Shown here in pieces: positions 8,505-16,831 of a stretch of DNA of 64,000 bases (within the stretch, counting starts at the first letter, position 1; each line of letters starts with the position of its first letter). The position numbers and the translations under genes are program-made. A model generated the notes under the pieces. It did not search any database, had not been told where the DNA came from, and was given only the letters and a program-made list of their open reading frames with translations. The stretch comes from Pseudomonas anatoliensis (GTDB taxonomy: Bacteria > Pseudomonadota > Gammaproteobacteria > Pseudomonadales > Pseudomonadaceae), in NCBI RefSeq assembly GCF_017976235.1, contig NZ_JACVHC010000007.1, forward strand, positions 1-64,000, given 5' to 3'.

Positions 8505-9239
8505 TTACGCCTTGCTGATGATATTCCCCGCATGCAACCCGCATTCCTTCTGGGTCGCTTCTTCCCACCACCAGCGGCCTTCGCGCTCGTGCTGGTTCGG
8601 CAGGACAGGGCGGGTGCAAGGCTCGCAACCGATGCTGATAAAACCGCGTTCATGCAGGCTGTTGTACGGCAGCTCAAGCATGCGGATGTAGCCCCAGATC
8701 TCTTCGCTGGTCATCTGTGCCAGTGGGTTGAATTTGTACAGGGTACGTTCCGGTGTCGAGAATGCGCTGTCGATTTCCATCACGGCCACGGCACTGCGCG
8801 TGCCCGGGCTCTGGTCGCGGCGCTGGCCGGTGGCCCAGGCTTTGACGTCGGAGAGTTTGCGCCGCAGCGGCTCGATCTTGCGGATGCCGCAGCATTCGCC
8901 ATGGCCGTCCTTGTAGAAACTGAACAGGCCTTTTTCCTTCACGAACGGTTCCAGTTTCGTGTAGTCCGGCGAGACGATTTCGATGTCGATCTTGTAGTGC
9001 TCGCGCACTTGCTCGATGAAGCGATAGGTTTCCGGGTGCAGGCGGCCGGTGTCGAGGCTGAACACTTTGACGTTCTTGTTCAGCTTCCAGGCCATGTCCA
9101 CCAGCACCACATCCTCGGCGCCGCTGAAAGATATCCACAACTCATCGCCAAACTCGGCGAACGCGAGTTTCAGGATGTCCTGAGCGGATTTGTTGGCATA
9201 GGTCGTGGCGAGTTCCACGACATCGAACGTTGGGCTCAT
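8505..9239 (-). CDS. cysH: Adenylylsulfate (APS) reductase, thioredoxin-dependent
   Basis: Reduces APS to sulfite in assimilatory sulfate reduction in the cytosol; 244 residues. It carries the four [4Fe-4S] ligands of the APS-type enzyme, a CC pair in GECCGIRK and a CxxC in GCEPCTRP, which are absent from the PAPS-only enterobacterial CysH. The catalytic Cys is in the C-terminal KECGLH. The N-terminal FSGAEDVVLVDM is the PP-loop nucleotide site. It is divergent from thrH. The start at 9239 gives the expected N-terminus. Confidence 0.95.
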   Translation of the reverse strand: MSPTFDVVELATTYANKSAQDILKLAFAEFGDELWISFSGAEDVVLVDMAWKLNKNVKVFSLDTGRLHPETYRFIEQVREHYKIDIEIVSPDYTKLEPFVKEKGLFSFYKDGHGECCGIRKIEPLRRKLSDVKAWATGQRRDQSPGTRSAVAVMEIDSAFSTPERTLYKFNPLAQMTSEEIWGYIRMLELPYNSLHERGFISIGCEPCTRPVLPNQHEREGRWWWEEATQKECGLHAGNIISKA

Positions 9240-9403
9240 CAGGGCGGCTTCCTACAGGTCGGTGGCGCTGGGCGCTCTATATGGCGGCGATGGTAACAAA
9301 AAAGCTGCGCGAGTTGGCGCGTGCTGTGCGTTGCACGGCCGTGGTGGAGCCGCTAGAGTTCGGCCTCGCTCGACTCAATAATCAATACAAACGGGAGTGT
9401 CTT

Positions 9404-10021
9404 GTGGAAATTGCTTGCCTGGATCTTGAAGGGGTGTTGGTGCCGGAAATCTGGATCGCTTTCGCCGAAAAAACCGGAATCGAATCCCTCAAGGCCACCA
9501 CCCGGGACATTCCCGATTACGACGTGTTGATGAAGCAGCGCCTGCGCATCCTCGATGAACACGGCCTGAAGCTCTCGGACATCCAGGAAGTGATCGCCAC
9601 GCTGAAGCCGCTGGACGGCGCGGTGGAGTTCGTCAACTGGCTGCGCGAGCGCTTCCAGGTGGTGATTCTGTCAGACACTTTCTACGAGTTTTCCCAGCCT
9701 CTGATGCGCCAGTTGGGCTTTCCGACGTTGCTTTGCCATCGTCTGATTACCGATGAAACAGGGCGGGTGACCAGCTATCAGTTGCGTCAGAAGGATCCCA
9801 AGCGTCAGTCGGTGCTGGCCTTCAAGAGCCTGTATTACCGGGTGATTGCGGCGGGTGATTCGTACAACGACACGACGATGCTGGGCGAGGCGGATGCGGG
9901 GATTCTGTTCCATGCGCCGGACAATGTGATCCGCGAGTTCCCGCAGTTTCCGGCGGTGCACACGTTTGCTGAACTGAAACAGGAATTCCTCAAGGCCTCG
10001 AATCGCGAACTGTCCCTGTAA
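9404..10021 (+). CDS. thrH: Bifunctional phosphoserine phosphatase/homoserine phosphotransferase ThrH
   Basis: A HAD-superfamily enzyme of 205 residues, the known ThrH size. ThrH hydrolyses phosphoserine and can transfer its phosphate to homoserine, bridging serine and threonine synthesis. Motif I is CLDLEGVLVP, where the ThrH branch has DxE rather than the usual DxD. Motif II is ILSDTFYEF and the last motif is AAGDSYNDTTML. The frame opens at 9230, but the GTG at 9404, preceded by GGGAG at six nt, gives the conserved MEIACLDLEG start. Confidence 0.93.
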   Translation: MEIACLDLEGVLVPEIWIAFAEKTGIESLKATTRDIPDYDVLMKQRLRILDEHGLKLSDIQEVIATLKPLDGAVEFVNWLRERFQVVILSDTFYEFSQPLMRQLGFPTLLCHRLITDETGRVTSYQLRQKDPKRQSVLAFKSLYYRVIAAGDSYNDTTMLGEADAGILFHAPDNVIREFPQFPAVHTFAELKQEFLKASNRELSL

Positions 10022-10030
10022 ACCCAATCC

Positions 10031-10104
10031 CTGTAGGAGCTGCCGCAGGCTGCGATCTTGGCTTTTTAAGATCAAAAGATCGCAGCCTGCGGCAGCTCCT
10101 ACAG
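10031..10104. repeat. REP pair (GTAGGAGCTGCCGCAGGCTGCGATC type)
   Basis: Arms start CTGTAGGAGCTGCCGC and end in the inverse GCGGCAGCTCCTACAG, in the CAGG version of the arm. It lies between the convergent thrH and pabB genes and may act as a shared 3' structure. Confidence 0.9.
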
Positions 10105-10118
10105 GGGGGTTGTGGTGT

Positions 10119-11462
10119 TCAGAGGTTCTGCAGGGTTTCGAGGAGGATTTTCACTTTGGTAATCGACTCCTGATACTCCGCCTGCCAGTGCGAATCGGCA
10201 ACAATCCCGCCGCCGCCCCAGCAGCACACCTGCCCATCCTTGACCAACAGACTGCGAATCGCGATGGAGCTGTCCATCTCGCCGCGCACATCCAGATACA
10301 GCAACGACCCGCAATACAAGCCGCGGCGGGTTGGCTCCAGTTCGTCGATGATCTGCATCGCACGAATCTTCGGCGCGCCGGTGATCGAGCCGCCGGGGAA
10401 GCTGCCGGCGATCAGGTCTAACGCGTCGCGATCCTGCGCCAGTTCACCGGTCACGCTGCTGACCAGATGATGGACGTTGGGATAACTCTCCAGACTGAAC
10501 AGCTCCGGCACCCGCACCGAACCGATGCGGCAGGTGCGCCCCAGATCGTTGCGCAGCAGATCGACGATCATCAGGTTTTCCGCGCGGTCCTTGGGACTTG
10601 CCAGCAGTTCGGCGGCATTGGCGGCGTCTTCGGCCGGCGTCAGACCGCGTGGGCGGGTGCCTTTGATCGGACGGGTTTCCACCTGACCCTGGCTGACTTT
10701 GACGAAGCGTTCCGGCGACAGGCTTAACACCGCACCACCGTCCGGCAAGCTCTGGAACCCGGAAAACGGCGTCGGGCAGGCTTCGCGCAGGGCGCAATAG
10801 GCCAGCCATGGATCGCCCTGGCAGGTAGCGCGGAAGCGCTGGGCGAAGTTGACCTGATAGCAGTCACCGGCCTGAATGTACTGCTGGATGCGTTCGAACG
10901 CCTGATGGTAATCGTCTGCCGAGAGGTCGGCGCTCATCGGATTGTTCAGTTTGAACGGGGCCAGCGAGTCAGCGGGCAGTTGAGTGAACAACGCAATCAG
11001 GCGCTGCTTTTCGCTGTCGACGATGGACGGGTGGAAAACCAGTTGGCTGGTAGCGGTCTGGTGATCGCTGATCAGCGCCCAGGCATATAGGCCAAATCGT
11101 GCGTCGGGCAATTGCAGATCATCTCGCGCCTGACTTGGCAGGTGTTCCAGATGTCGACCGAAGTCGTAGCTCAGGTAACCGATCAGCCCCCCGGCGAACG
11201 GCAGTTCATGCGTAGCGGGCAATTGCGCCTCACCCAAACGGCTCAGGTTATCGCGCAGACGTTGCAGGAAAAGGCTGCCGCTTTCGTCCGGCATGACGGC
11301 CAGTTGTTCCAGCGGCCAGGCGCTGAGCAAGTCATACCGGCCACGCTCGGCACTCGGCCGACCGCTGTCGAGCAGCACAGCGCCGGGGGCGTTGCGGATT
11401 GCCGCAAAGTAGTCGGCGGGATTGGCGCGGTAGGGCAGCGGGTGTACGGAGCAGGTCAACAT
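10119..11462 (-). CDS. pabB: Aminodeoxychorismate synthase component I
   Basis: Catalyses amination of chorismate to 4-amino-4-deoxychorismate for folate synthesis, using ammonia from the PabA glutaminase subunit. Its 447 residues fit stand-alone PabB. The C-terminal chorismate-binding domain carries PIKGTRPRG (catalytic-Lys region), the DLLRNDLGR segment and GGSITGAPK. The N-terminal part matches the anthranilate-synthase-I N domain. No glutamine amidotransferase domain is fused. PabB is separated from TrpE and other chorismate enzymes by the PIKGTRPRG Lys. It is transcribed alone. Confidence 0.93.
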   Translation of the reverse strand: MLTCSVHPLPYRANPADYFAAIRNAPGAVLLDSGRPSAERGRYDLLSAWPLEQLAVMPDESGSLFLQRLRDNLSRLGEAQLPATHELPFAGGLIGYLSYDFGRHLEHLPSQARDDLQLPDARFGLYAWALISDHQTATSQLVFHPSIVDSEKQRLIALFTQLPADSLAPFKLNNPMSADLSADDYHQAFERIQQYIQAGDCYQVNFAQRFRATCQGDPWLAYCALREACPTPFSGFQSLPDGGAVLSLSPERFVKVSQGQVETRPIKGTRPRGLTPAEDAANAAELLASPKDRAENLMIVDLLRNDLGRTCRIGSVRVPELFSLESYPNVHHLVSSVTGELAQDRDALDLIAGSFPGGSITGAPKIRAMQIIDELEPTRRGLYCGSLLYLDVRGEMDSSIAIRSLLVKDGQVCCWGGGGIVADSHWQAEYQESITKVKILLETLQNL

Positions 11463-11587
11463 GGGCGGGGCAGATCGGCCGTTGAAGCGGGGTGGGGATT
11501 GTAGTCCTCTGGGGAGCTTGCTCCTAGAGGGATGTCGGGGAATGGTAGATTGGCGGCAAGGTTGACTCGTGCGGTGGCAGGAAGTCC

Positions 11588-11656
11588 GCTATCGCGAGCA
11601 GGCTCACTCCTACATTGGAATGCGTTCCCCTGTAGGAGTGAGCCTGCTCGCGATGG
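11588..11656. repeat. REP pair (GTAGGAGTGAGCCTGCTCGCGAT type)
   Basis: Inverted arms with a very short centre (TACATTGGAATGCGTTCCCCTGTA). Between the pabB start and the end of the ATP-grasp ligase gene. Confidence 0.9.
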
Positions 11657-11674
11657 CCGCGACTCGGTTTCGGC

Positions 11675-12661
11675 TCAGCCCTCTACCGCAGGAATATGCC
11701 CAAACATTTCCTGAGTAAACGCCACCCGCTCTTCAACCGACTCAGTCACCCCGCGCGCCTTCAGCTCTTCCAGTCGCGCTTCCACCGCATGGGTACGCAA
11801 CGTCAGGCCGCAATCATTGGCGATCTGGATATTCAGCCCCGGCCGCGCATTCAGCTCGAGAATCAGCGGACCTTTCTCCTGATCCAGCACCATGTCCACG
11901 CCGATATAACCCAGACCACACAGCTCATAACAACCGGCAGCGAGCTTCATGAAACCGTCCCAGTAGGGCAGTTGCACGCCATCTACTGCGTTGGTGGTGT
12001 CCGGGTGTTTGGTGATGATGTTGTTCAGCCAGGTGCCGCGCAGAGTCAGGCCTGTCGCCAGATCCACGCCGACGCCGATGGCGCCTTGGTGCAGGTTGGC
12101 CTTGCCGCCGGATTGACGGGTCGGCAGGCGCAACATCGCCATTACCGGATACCCCATCAACACAATGATGCGTATGTCTGGCACGCCTTCATAACTGATG
12201 CTTTTGAAGATCTGGTCCGGGGTCACGCGGTATTCGATCAGCGCGCGATCACGGTGGCCGCCCAGCGAGTACAGGCCGGTGAGGATGCTCGAGATGTGAT
12301 GCTCGAGCTCTTCGTGGGCGAGGATCTTGCCCGAGACCGTGCGATAGCGGCCCTCGAAACGGTCGGCGATGACGATGATGCCGTCGCCGCCAGCGCCTTG
12401 TGCCGGCTTGATCACGAAGTCGCTGCGCCCGCCGATGATCTCGCCGAGTTTGTCGATTTCCTTCTCGGTGGAAATCACGCCATACAACTCCGGCACGTGA
12501 ATGCCGGCCTCGATGGCGCGCTCCTTGGTGATGATCTTGTCATCGACGATCGGGTACAGACTGCGCTTGTTGTACTTGAGCACGTAGTCGGCGTTACGCC
12601 GATTGATGCCCATGATGCCCCGGGCTTCCAGGGCCTTCCAGGTCTTCCAGAAACCGAACAT
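11675..12661 (-). CDS. RimK-like ATP-grasp (alpha-L-glutamate ligase-like) protein
   Basis: A 328-residue cytosolic ATP-grasp ligase, family relatives of which form amide bonds between an amino acid (often Glu) and a peptide or metabolite. Visible ATP-grasp elements are the Lys and Gly-rich loop FVIKPAQGAGGDGIIVI and the Mg-binding LILELNARPGLNIQIAN near the C-terminus. It is the last gene of a three-gene unit with a 7-TM inactive transglutaminase and a retropepsin-like protease; its start touches the stop of the preceding gene. This gene set has been described by comparative genomics as an amidoligase neighbourhood, and relatives have been linked to osmotic tolerance. The natural substrate is unknown to me. 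Confidence 0.88.
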   Translation of the reverse strand: MFGFWKTWKALEARGIMGINRRNADYVLKYNKRSLYPIVDDKIITKERAIEAGIHVPELYGVISTEKEIDKLGEIIGGRSDFVIKPAQGAGGDGIIVIADRFEGRYRTVSGKILAHEELEHHISSILTGLYSLGGHRDRALIEYRVTPDQIFKSISYEGVPDIRIIVLMGYPVMAMLRLPTRQSGGKANLHQGAIGVGVDLATGLTLRGTWLNNIITKHPDTTNAVDGVQLPYWDGFMKLAAGCYELCGLGYIGVDMVLDQEKGPLILELNARPGLNIQIANDCGLTLRTHAVEARLEELKARGVTESVEERVAFTQEMFGHIPAVEG

Positions 12662-14196
12662 CAGCTGTCAGCCTTCTTCAGGAACGCCTTGAAACGCACC
12701 AGTTCGGTCAGGCGGTACCCGCGATAACGACCCATCGCCAGCATGAAGCCCACCAGAATCAGCAGGATCGCCGGGAAGGTGAACACGAAGTACACAAGCT
12801 CCGGCACGGTCATGATCAGGTGCGCCAGAGACGCTGCGAACAAGGTGCCGATCGCGACTTTCATCGCATGGCTGGCACCGCGTTCTTCCCAGGTGATCGA
12901 CAGGCGTTCGATGGTCATGGTCAGAATCACCATCGGGAACAGCGCCACCGACAGGCCCCGCTCCAGACCCAGTTTGTGGCTGAACAGACTGATTGCCGCG
13001 ATCAACACCACGACAAACGTCAGCACCACCGACAGTCGCGGCAGCATTTGCAGCTTCAGGTGTTCCAGATACGAGCGTAACGACAGGCCCAGCGCGGTAA
13101 TCACGGTAAACAGCAGGATGCCAAACCCGAGCTGCGTTTCACGGAAGGCGAGGGCGATCAGCACCGGGGTAAACGTGCCGAGTGTCTGCAGGCCGATCAG
13201 GTTGCGCAGGATCAGGATCACCAGCACGCCGATCGGGATCATCACCATGATCATGAAGGTCTGTTGGGTTTGCAGCGGCAGGCCGTAGAGCGAGTATTCG
13301 AGGAAGTTGGCGTCAGTGTTTTCGTCAGTCAGCTTGGCCAGACGAATCGCGTTCATCTCGCTGTTGTTCAGGCTGAAGGTCACGTTGGCTTTCTTGCCGC
13401 CGTCGACGGTGATCAGGTTTTCATCGCCGGTCCACCACAGCAGACGGTCGGTCGGCAGGCCCTGTTCGCCGGTTTCCGGATTGAAGTACAGCCAGTCCGT
13501 GCCGTTGAAGCTGCGCAGCCACAGTTCAGGCGTTTGCGGCTGATCGGCGACGAGGCGGATGGTGTGGACTTTTTCCACCGGGACGTGGGCGATGGACAGC
13601 AGCAGCTCGACGATCTTGGCTTTGTGCGGCGTCGATGGATCGCCAGCCAGCAGCAGTTTGACGTTGTCGTCGTTGACGTTGTTGACGCGCTTGATCGCTT
13701 CGCCGATGAAGGTTTCAACGTCGGCCGAGTGCTGGCGAATCGGTGCGAGCAGCGATTCGGCGGCGATTTTTTCCGGGCCTTCGATGACCATGCTGTCGCG
13801 GAAGGTCGGGCCTTTGGTCTTGGTTTTTTCTGCGGTGTAACGCTTGGTCAGTACCAGACGGTAATAAAGGGTCTGATTGCCCTTGGCGCGTCGCGCCGAC
13901 CAGGTCACTTTGCGGTTGCCGTCGACGCGGTTCACCGACACGCCGTAGTTATTGGAGATGAAGCTCTCGTTGAGGCTGACGTAATCGCGGCTCAGCGGCG
14001 GCACGAACATCTGGATCTTCACCGGGTCTTTGGTGCTGGCGACGAACTCGACTTTGGCGTCGATGTTCCACAAGTCGTCGGTGGCGTCTTCGGTCACCGG
14101 GATGCCGAGTACGAAAATCTGATAGGCCGTAACCGAAACGCCCAGGAGCACCAGAATGGTGATCAGGATTTTCAGGTGGAAGGTTAGAGAACGCAT
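12661..14196 (-). CDS. Inactive transglutaminase domain fused to 7 TM helices
   Basis: About 511 residues. An N-terminal TM helix (LKILITILVLLGVSVTAYQIFVL) is followed by a periplasmic domain of about 290 residues, then a C-terminal set of about seven TM helices (TFMIMVMIPIGVLVILILRN onward). The periplasmic part has the fold signature of a transglutaminase that has lost its catalytic Cys; the segment around VEKVHTIRLV and WLRSFNGTDWLYFNPETGEQG is where the catalytic residues would sit. It probably binds peptides without cleaving them. The frame opens at 14232, but the ATG at 14196 gives the natural signal-anchor start and a small gap after the protease gene. RloB-type osmotic-tolerance proteins look like close relatives. 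Confidence 0.85.
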   Translation of the reverse strand: MRSLTFHLKILITILVLLGVSVTAYQIFVLGIPVTEDATDDLWNIDAKVEFVASTKDPVKIQMFVPPLSRDYVSLNESFISNNYGVSVNRVDGNRKVTWSARRAKGNQTLYYRLVLTKRYTAEKTKTKGPTFRDSMVIEGPEKIAAESLLAPIRQHSADVETFIGEAIKRVNNVNDDNVKLLLAGDPSTPHKAKIVELLLSIAHVPVEKVHTIRLVADQPQTPELWLRSFNGTDWLYFNPETGEQGLPTDRLLWWTGDENLITVDGGKKANVTFSLNNSEMNAIRLAKLTDENTDANFLEYSLYGLPLQTQQTFMIMVMIPIGVLVILILRNLIGLQTLGTFTPVLIALAFRETQLGFGILLFTVITALGLSLRSYLEHLKLQMLPRLSVVLTFVVVLIAAISLFSHKLGLERGLSVALFPMVILTMTIERLSITWEERGASHAMKVAIGTLFAASLAHLIMTVPELVYFVFTFPAILLILVGFMLAMGRYRGYRLTELVRFKAFLKKADS

Positions 14197-14201
14197 GGAA
14201 A

Positions 14202-14738
14202 TTACTCGGCGGTATGAGCGGCGATGGTGCAAGCGGGTTTGCCTGCAGCGTATTTAAGACTGGGGTCGACCAGCGCGTCGAAGCGTTTCAGCGCTTCGGA
14301 ACCGATCAAAAGCGGGTATTGGAACGCACTTCGGTCGGTCAGGTTCACTTCGATGCTGCGCATTGCCGAACCCATGCAGATATCCAGCTCGATCACCGGG
14401 CGCGCGGTGTACTTTTTGCCTTCTTCCGGGTCGTAGTCGCCGGCCCGGCGCTTGATCTTGCTGACGCGGGCCAGCGGACGTTCGATCGGGTGCGAATGCG
14501 CGGCGTCGATCGCCAGGTAGAAACGGACCCAGGATTCACCATTGCGCTTGAAGCGTTTGATGTCGCGGGCACTCAGCGAGGCGGTTTTAGCGCCGGTATC
14601 GAGTTTGGCCGCGACTTCCAGATTGATGCCGTCAAGCGAAGCGTATTCGTTGAGGCCATACACGGTTTTTTCCCCCGCGGCGGCTAGGCCGGGCAGGCAA
14701 AACAGGGCGAAGAATGTGGGAAAAGGCTTGAGTCTCAT
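14202..14738 (-). CDS. Retropepsin-like (RimB/DUF785) protease, exported
   Basis: A 178-residue protein with a signal peptide (MRLKPFPTFFALFCLPGLAAA) and one retropepsin-type active-site motif, KLDTGAKTASLSA, with Asp47-Thr-Gly. Single-DTG proteins of this size act as dimers. The family is often annotated 'ATP-dependent zinc protease', but the motif is that of aspartic proteases. Conserved PLLIGSEALKRF near the C-terminus matches the family. The frame opens at 14870; the ATG at 14738, with AGGA just upstream and followed directly by the signal peptide, is the better start. First gene of the three-gene unit with the transglutaminase-like membrane protein and the ATP-grasp ligase. Confidence 0.87.
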   Translation of the reverse strand: MRLKPFPTFFALFCLPGLAAAGEKTVYGLNEYASLDGINLEVAAKLDTGAKTASLSARDIKRFKRNGESWVRFYLAIDAAHSHPIERPLARVSKIKRRAGDYDPEEGKKYTARPVIELDICMGSAMRSIEVNLTDRSAFQYPLLIGSEALKRFDALVDPSLKYAAGKPACTIAAHTAE

Positions 14739-14914
14739 AAATCCTGGTGCGCAGCGTTCCGTTTTCGGTTCAGGTGCCTGGCAAAACTTGCGCAGGTCCC
14801 TTCGTGTGCCTTTCAGCTTTTTATGACAAGCCGTACAAATGGCCAGCAAATGCGGGCGGCATTCTAGCACGGTGGGTTTATGGCGCCAGCGCTTGGGCCG
14901 GTCTATAAAAGATC

Positions 14915-14982
14915 AAAAGATCGCAGCCTTCGGCAGCTCCTACAGGGATCGATGTAGGAGCTGCCGAAGGCTGCGATCTTTT
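14915..14982. repeat. REP pair (CTGCCGAAGGCTGCGATC type)
   Basis: Inverted arms AAAAGATCGCAGCCTTCGGC and its complement around a 7-nt GGGATCG centre. Between the divergent protease and GntR genes, ending 15 bp before the prp operator. Confidence 0.9.
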
Positions 14983-14996
14983 CCGGTTATTAGACG

Positions 14997-15008
14997 ATTG
15001 TCGACAAT
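14997..15008. promoter_or_regulatory. prp operator O1 (perfect palindrome)
   Basis: ATTGTCGACAAT is a perfect 12-bp palindrome of the GntR/FadR half-site type (TTGTCGACAA), lying just upstream of the -35 box of the first prp gene, which itself encodes a GntR regulator. A near copy is at 15071-15080. Confidence 0.7.
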
Positions 15009-15021
15009 ATCTATTTATCCT

Positions 15022-15050
15022 TTGACTGATTAGGCTTAATTAGCTAGTTT
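15022..15050 (+). promoter_or_regulatory. Sigma-70 promoter of the prp cluster
   Basis: TTGACT at 15022-15027 and TAGTTT at 15045-15050 are 17 bp apart, a good -35/-10 pair. A start near 15057 would give a leader of about 26 nt before the ATG at 15083 and argues against the TTG start at 15059. Confidence 0.6.
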
Positions 15051-15070
15051 TTGCCGCATTGGATTTCAAG

Positions 15071-15080
15071 GTGTCGACAA
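15071..15080. promoter_or_regulatory. prp operator O2
   Basis: GTGTCGACAA differs at one base from TTGTCGACAA in O1 and contains the palindrome TGTCGACA. It lies between the predicted transcription start and the ATG at 15083, so the pair brackets the promoter with centres about 73 bp apart, about seven helical turns. Confidence 0.6.
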
Positions 15081-15082
15081 TC

Positions 15083-15808
15083 ATGCTGGATCAACTCGAT
15101 CCCCCGGTCATCAGCGGCGACGATTCCGAGACGCTCTCGGAAAACGTCTTTCGACGCATTCAGGCGGCTATCGTCAGAGGTGAGATTGCTCCGGGTAGCA
15201 AGATCTCCGAGCCTGAGCTGGCACGCACCTATGGCATCAGCCGTGGGCCGTTGCGTGAGGCGATCCACCGTCTGGAAGGTCAGCGCCTGCTGGTGCGCGT
15301 GCCGCACGTCGGTGCGCGAGTGGTATCACTCAGCCATGCCGAATTGCTGGAACTCTACGAAATCCGTGAATCCCTCGAAGGCATGGCCTGTCGTCTGGCG
15401 GCTGAACGCATGAGCGTCGAAGAAATCGATGAGCTGCGTCGGGTGCTGGAAACCCACGAGCGCGACGCGGCATTTCAGGCCGGGGTCGGTTACTACCAGC
15501 AGGAAGGCGATTTCGATTTCCACTACCGCATCATCCAGGGCAGCGGCAACCGCACGCTGACGCAGATGCTCTGCGGCGAGCTCTATCAACTGGTGCGCAT
15601 GTACCGCATCCAGTTCTCGACCACGCCGAACCGCCCGCGCCAGGCCTTCGCCGAACACCACAGGATTCTCGATGCCATCGCCGACCGTGACGGCGAACTC
15701 GCGGAATTGTTGATGCGCCGCCACATCGGCGCCTCGAAACGCAACATCGCCCGTCATTACCAGGACGGCGCCCACAATAAGACAGCCACTGAACGAGGTG
15801 AGTCATGA
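15083..15808 (+). CDS. GntR-family (FCD) regulator of the 2-methylcitrate cluster
   Basis: A 241-residue FadR-type regulator. The N-terminal winged HTH includes KISEPELARTYGISRGPLREAIHRLEGQRLL, followed by the all-helical FCD ligand domain with the metal-site region FHYRIIQGSGNRTL. It overlaps prpB by ATGA and so is co-transcribed with the pathway it is expected to repress. Two matching palindromes flank its promoter, which suggests autorepression relieved by 2-methylcitrate or a related metabolite; the ligand is inference. The frame extends to a TTG at 15059, which would fall on the transcription start, so I use the ATG at 15083. Confidence 0.9.
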   Translation: MLDQLDPPVISGDDSETLSENVFRRIQAAIVRGEIAPGSKISEPELARTYGISRGPLREAIHRLEGQRLLVRVPHVGARVVSLSHAELLELYEIRESLEGMACRLAAERMSVEEIDELRRVLETHERDAAFQAGVGYYQQEGDFDFHYRIIQGSGNRTLTQMLCGELYQLVRMYRIQFSTTPNRPRQAFAEHHRILDAIADRDGELAELLMRRHIGASKRNIARHYQDGAHNKTATERGES

Positions 15809-16695
15809 GTTCCAACCCGAACACTCCAGGCCAGCGTTTCCGCGATGCGGTCGCCAGCGAGCACCCTTTGCAGGTGGTCGGTGCGATCAACGCCAACCAC
15901 GCGCTGTTGGCCAAACGAGCCGGTTTCAAGGCGATCTACTTGTCCGGTGGCGGGGTGGCCGCAGGTTCCCTCGGCGTGCCGGATCTGGGCATCACCGGTC
16001 TGGATGACGTGCTCACCGACGTACGGCGCATCACCGACGTCTGCGACTTGCCGCTTTTGGTGGATGTCGACACCGGTTTCGGTTCTTCGGCCTTTAACGT
16101 GGCGCGTACCGTCAAATCGATGATCAAGTTCGGCGCGGCGGCGATCCACATCGAAGACCAGGTCGGCGCCAAGCGCTGCGGCCATCGTCCGAATAAAGAG
16201 ATTGTCAGCCAGCAGGAAATGGTCGACCGCATCAAGGCTGCCGTCGATGCCCGTACCGACGACAGCTTCGTGATCATGGCGCGTACCGATGCGCTGGCCG
16301 TTGAAGGTCTGGAGTCTGCACTGGATCGCGCCGCGGCGTGCATCGAGGCCGGCGCCGACATGATCTTCCCGGAAGCCATCACCGAGCTTGAGATGTACAA
16401 GCTGTTCGCCAACCGCGTGAAAGCGCCGATTCTGGCCAACATCACCGAGTTCGGCGCGACGCCGCTGTACACCACCGAGCAACTGGCCGGCGCCGATGTG
16501 TCGCTGGTGCTGTATCCGCTGTCGGCGTTCCGCGCGATGAACAAGGCTGCGGAAAATGTCTACACCGCGATCCGCCGCGACGGCACGCAGCAGAATGTCA
16601 TCGACACCATGCAGACTCGCATGGAGCTCTACGATCGCATCGATTACCACACGTTCGAGCAGAAGCTCGATGCGTTGTTTGCGGCGAAAAAATGA
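15805..16695 (+). CDS. prpB: 2-methylisocitrate lyase
   Basis: Cleaves 2-methylisocitrate to pyruvate and succinate, the last step of propionate breakdown via the 2-methylcitrate cycle. Its 296 residues fit the family. The catalytic loop KRCGH contains Cys125, and LVDVDTGFG and HIEDQVGAKRCGH supply the Mg2+ and substrate contacts of the isocitrate-lyase/PEP-mutase fold. The ATG at 15805 overlaps the stop of the GntR gene (ATGA), so the two are translationally coupled. Confidence 0.96.
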   Translation: MSSNPNTPGQRFRDAVASEHPLQVVGAINANHALLAKRAGFKAIYLSGGGVAAGSLGVPDLGITGLDDVLTDVRRITDVCDLPLLVDVDTGFGSSAFNVARTVKSMIKFGAAAIHIEDQVGAKRCGHRPNKEIVSQQEMVDRIKAAVDARTDDSFVIMARTDALAVEGLESALDRAAACIEAGADMIFPEAITELEMYKLFANRVKAPILANITEFGATPLYTTEQLAGADVSLVLYPLSAFRAMNKAAENVYTAIRRDGTQQNVIDTMQTRMELYDRIDYHTFEQKLDALFAAKK

Positions 16696-16700
16696 AGATC

Positions 16701-16776
16701 AAAAGATCGCAGCCTCGTTTCACTCGACAGCTCCTACATGGATATCTGTAGAAGCTGCCGCAGGCTGCGATCTTTT
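16701..16776. repeat. Asymmetric REP pair, variant left arm
   Basis: The right arm (GTAGAAGCTGCCGCAGGCTGCGATC) is close to standard. The left arm reads CAGCCTCGTTTCACTCGACAGCTCC, with CGTTTCACTCGA in place of the usual TTCGG. The same replacement occurs at 45378-45466. Between prpB and prpC. Confidence 0.8.
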
Positions 16777-16831
16777 ACAAACAACACCGAAATTGCAGAT
16801 TCCCTAACAAATTCAAAAATTGGAGACAGCA

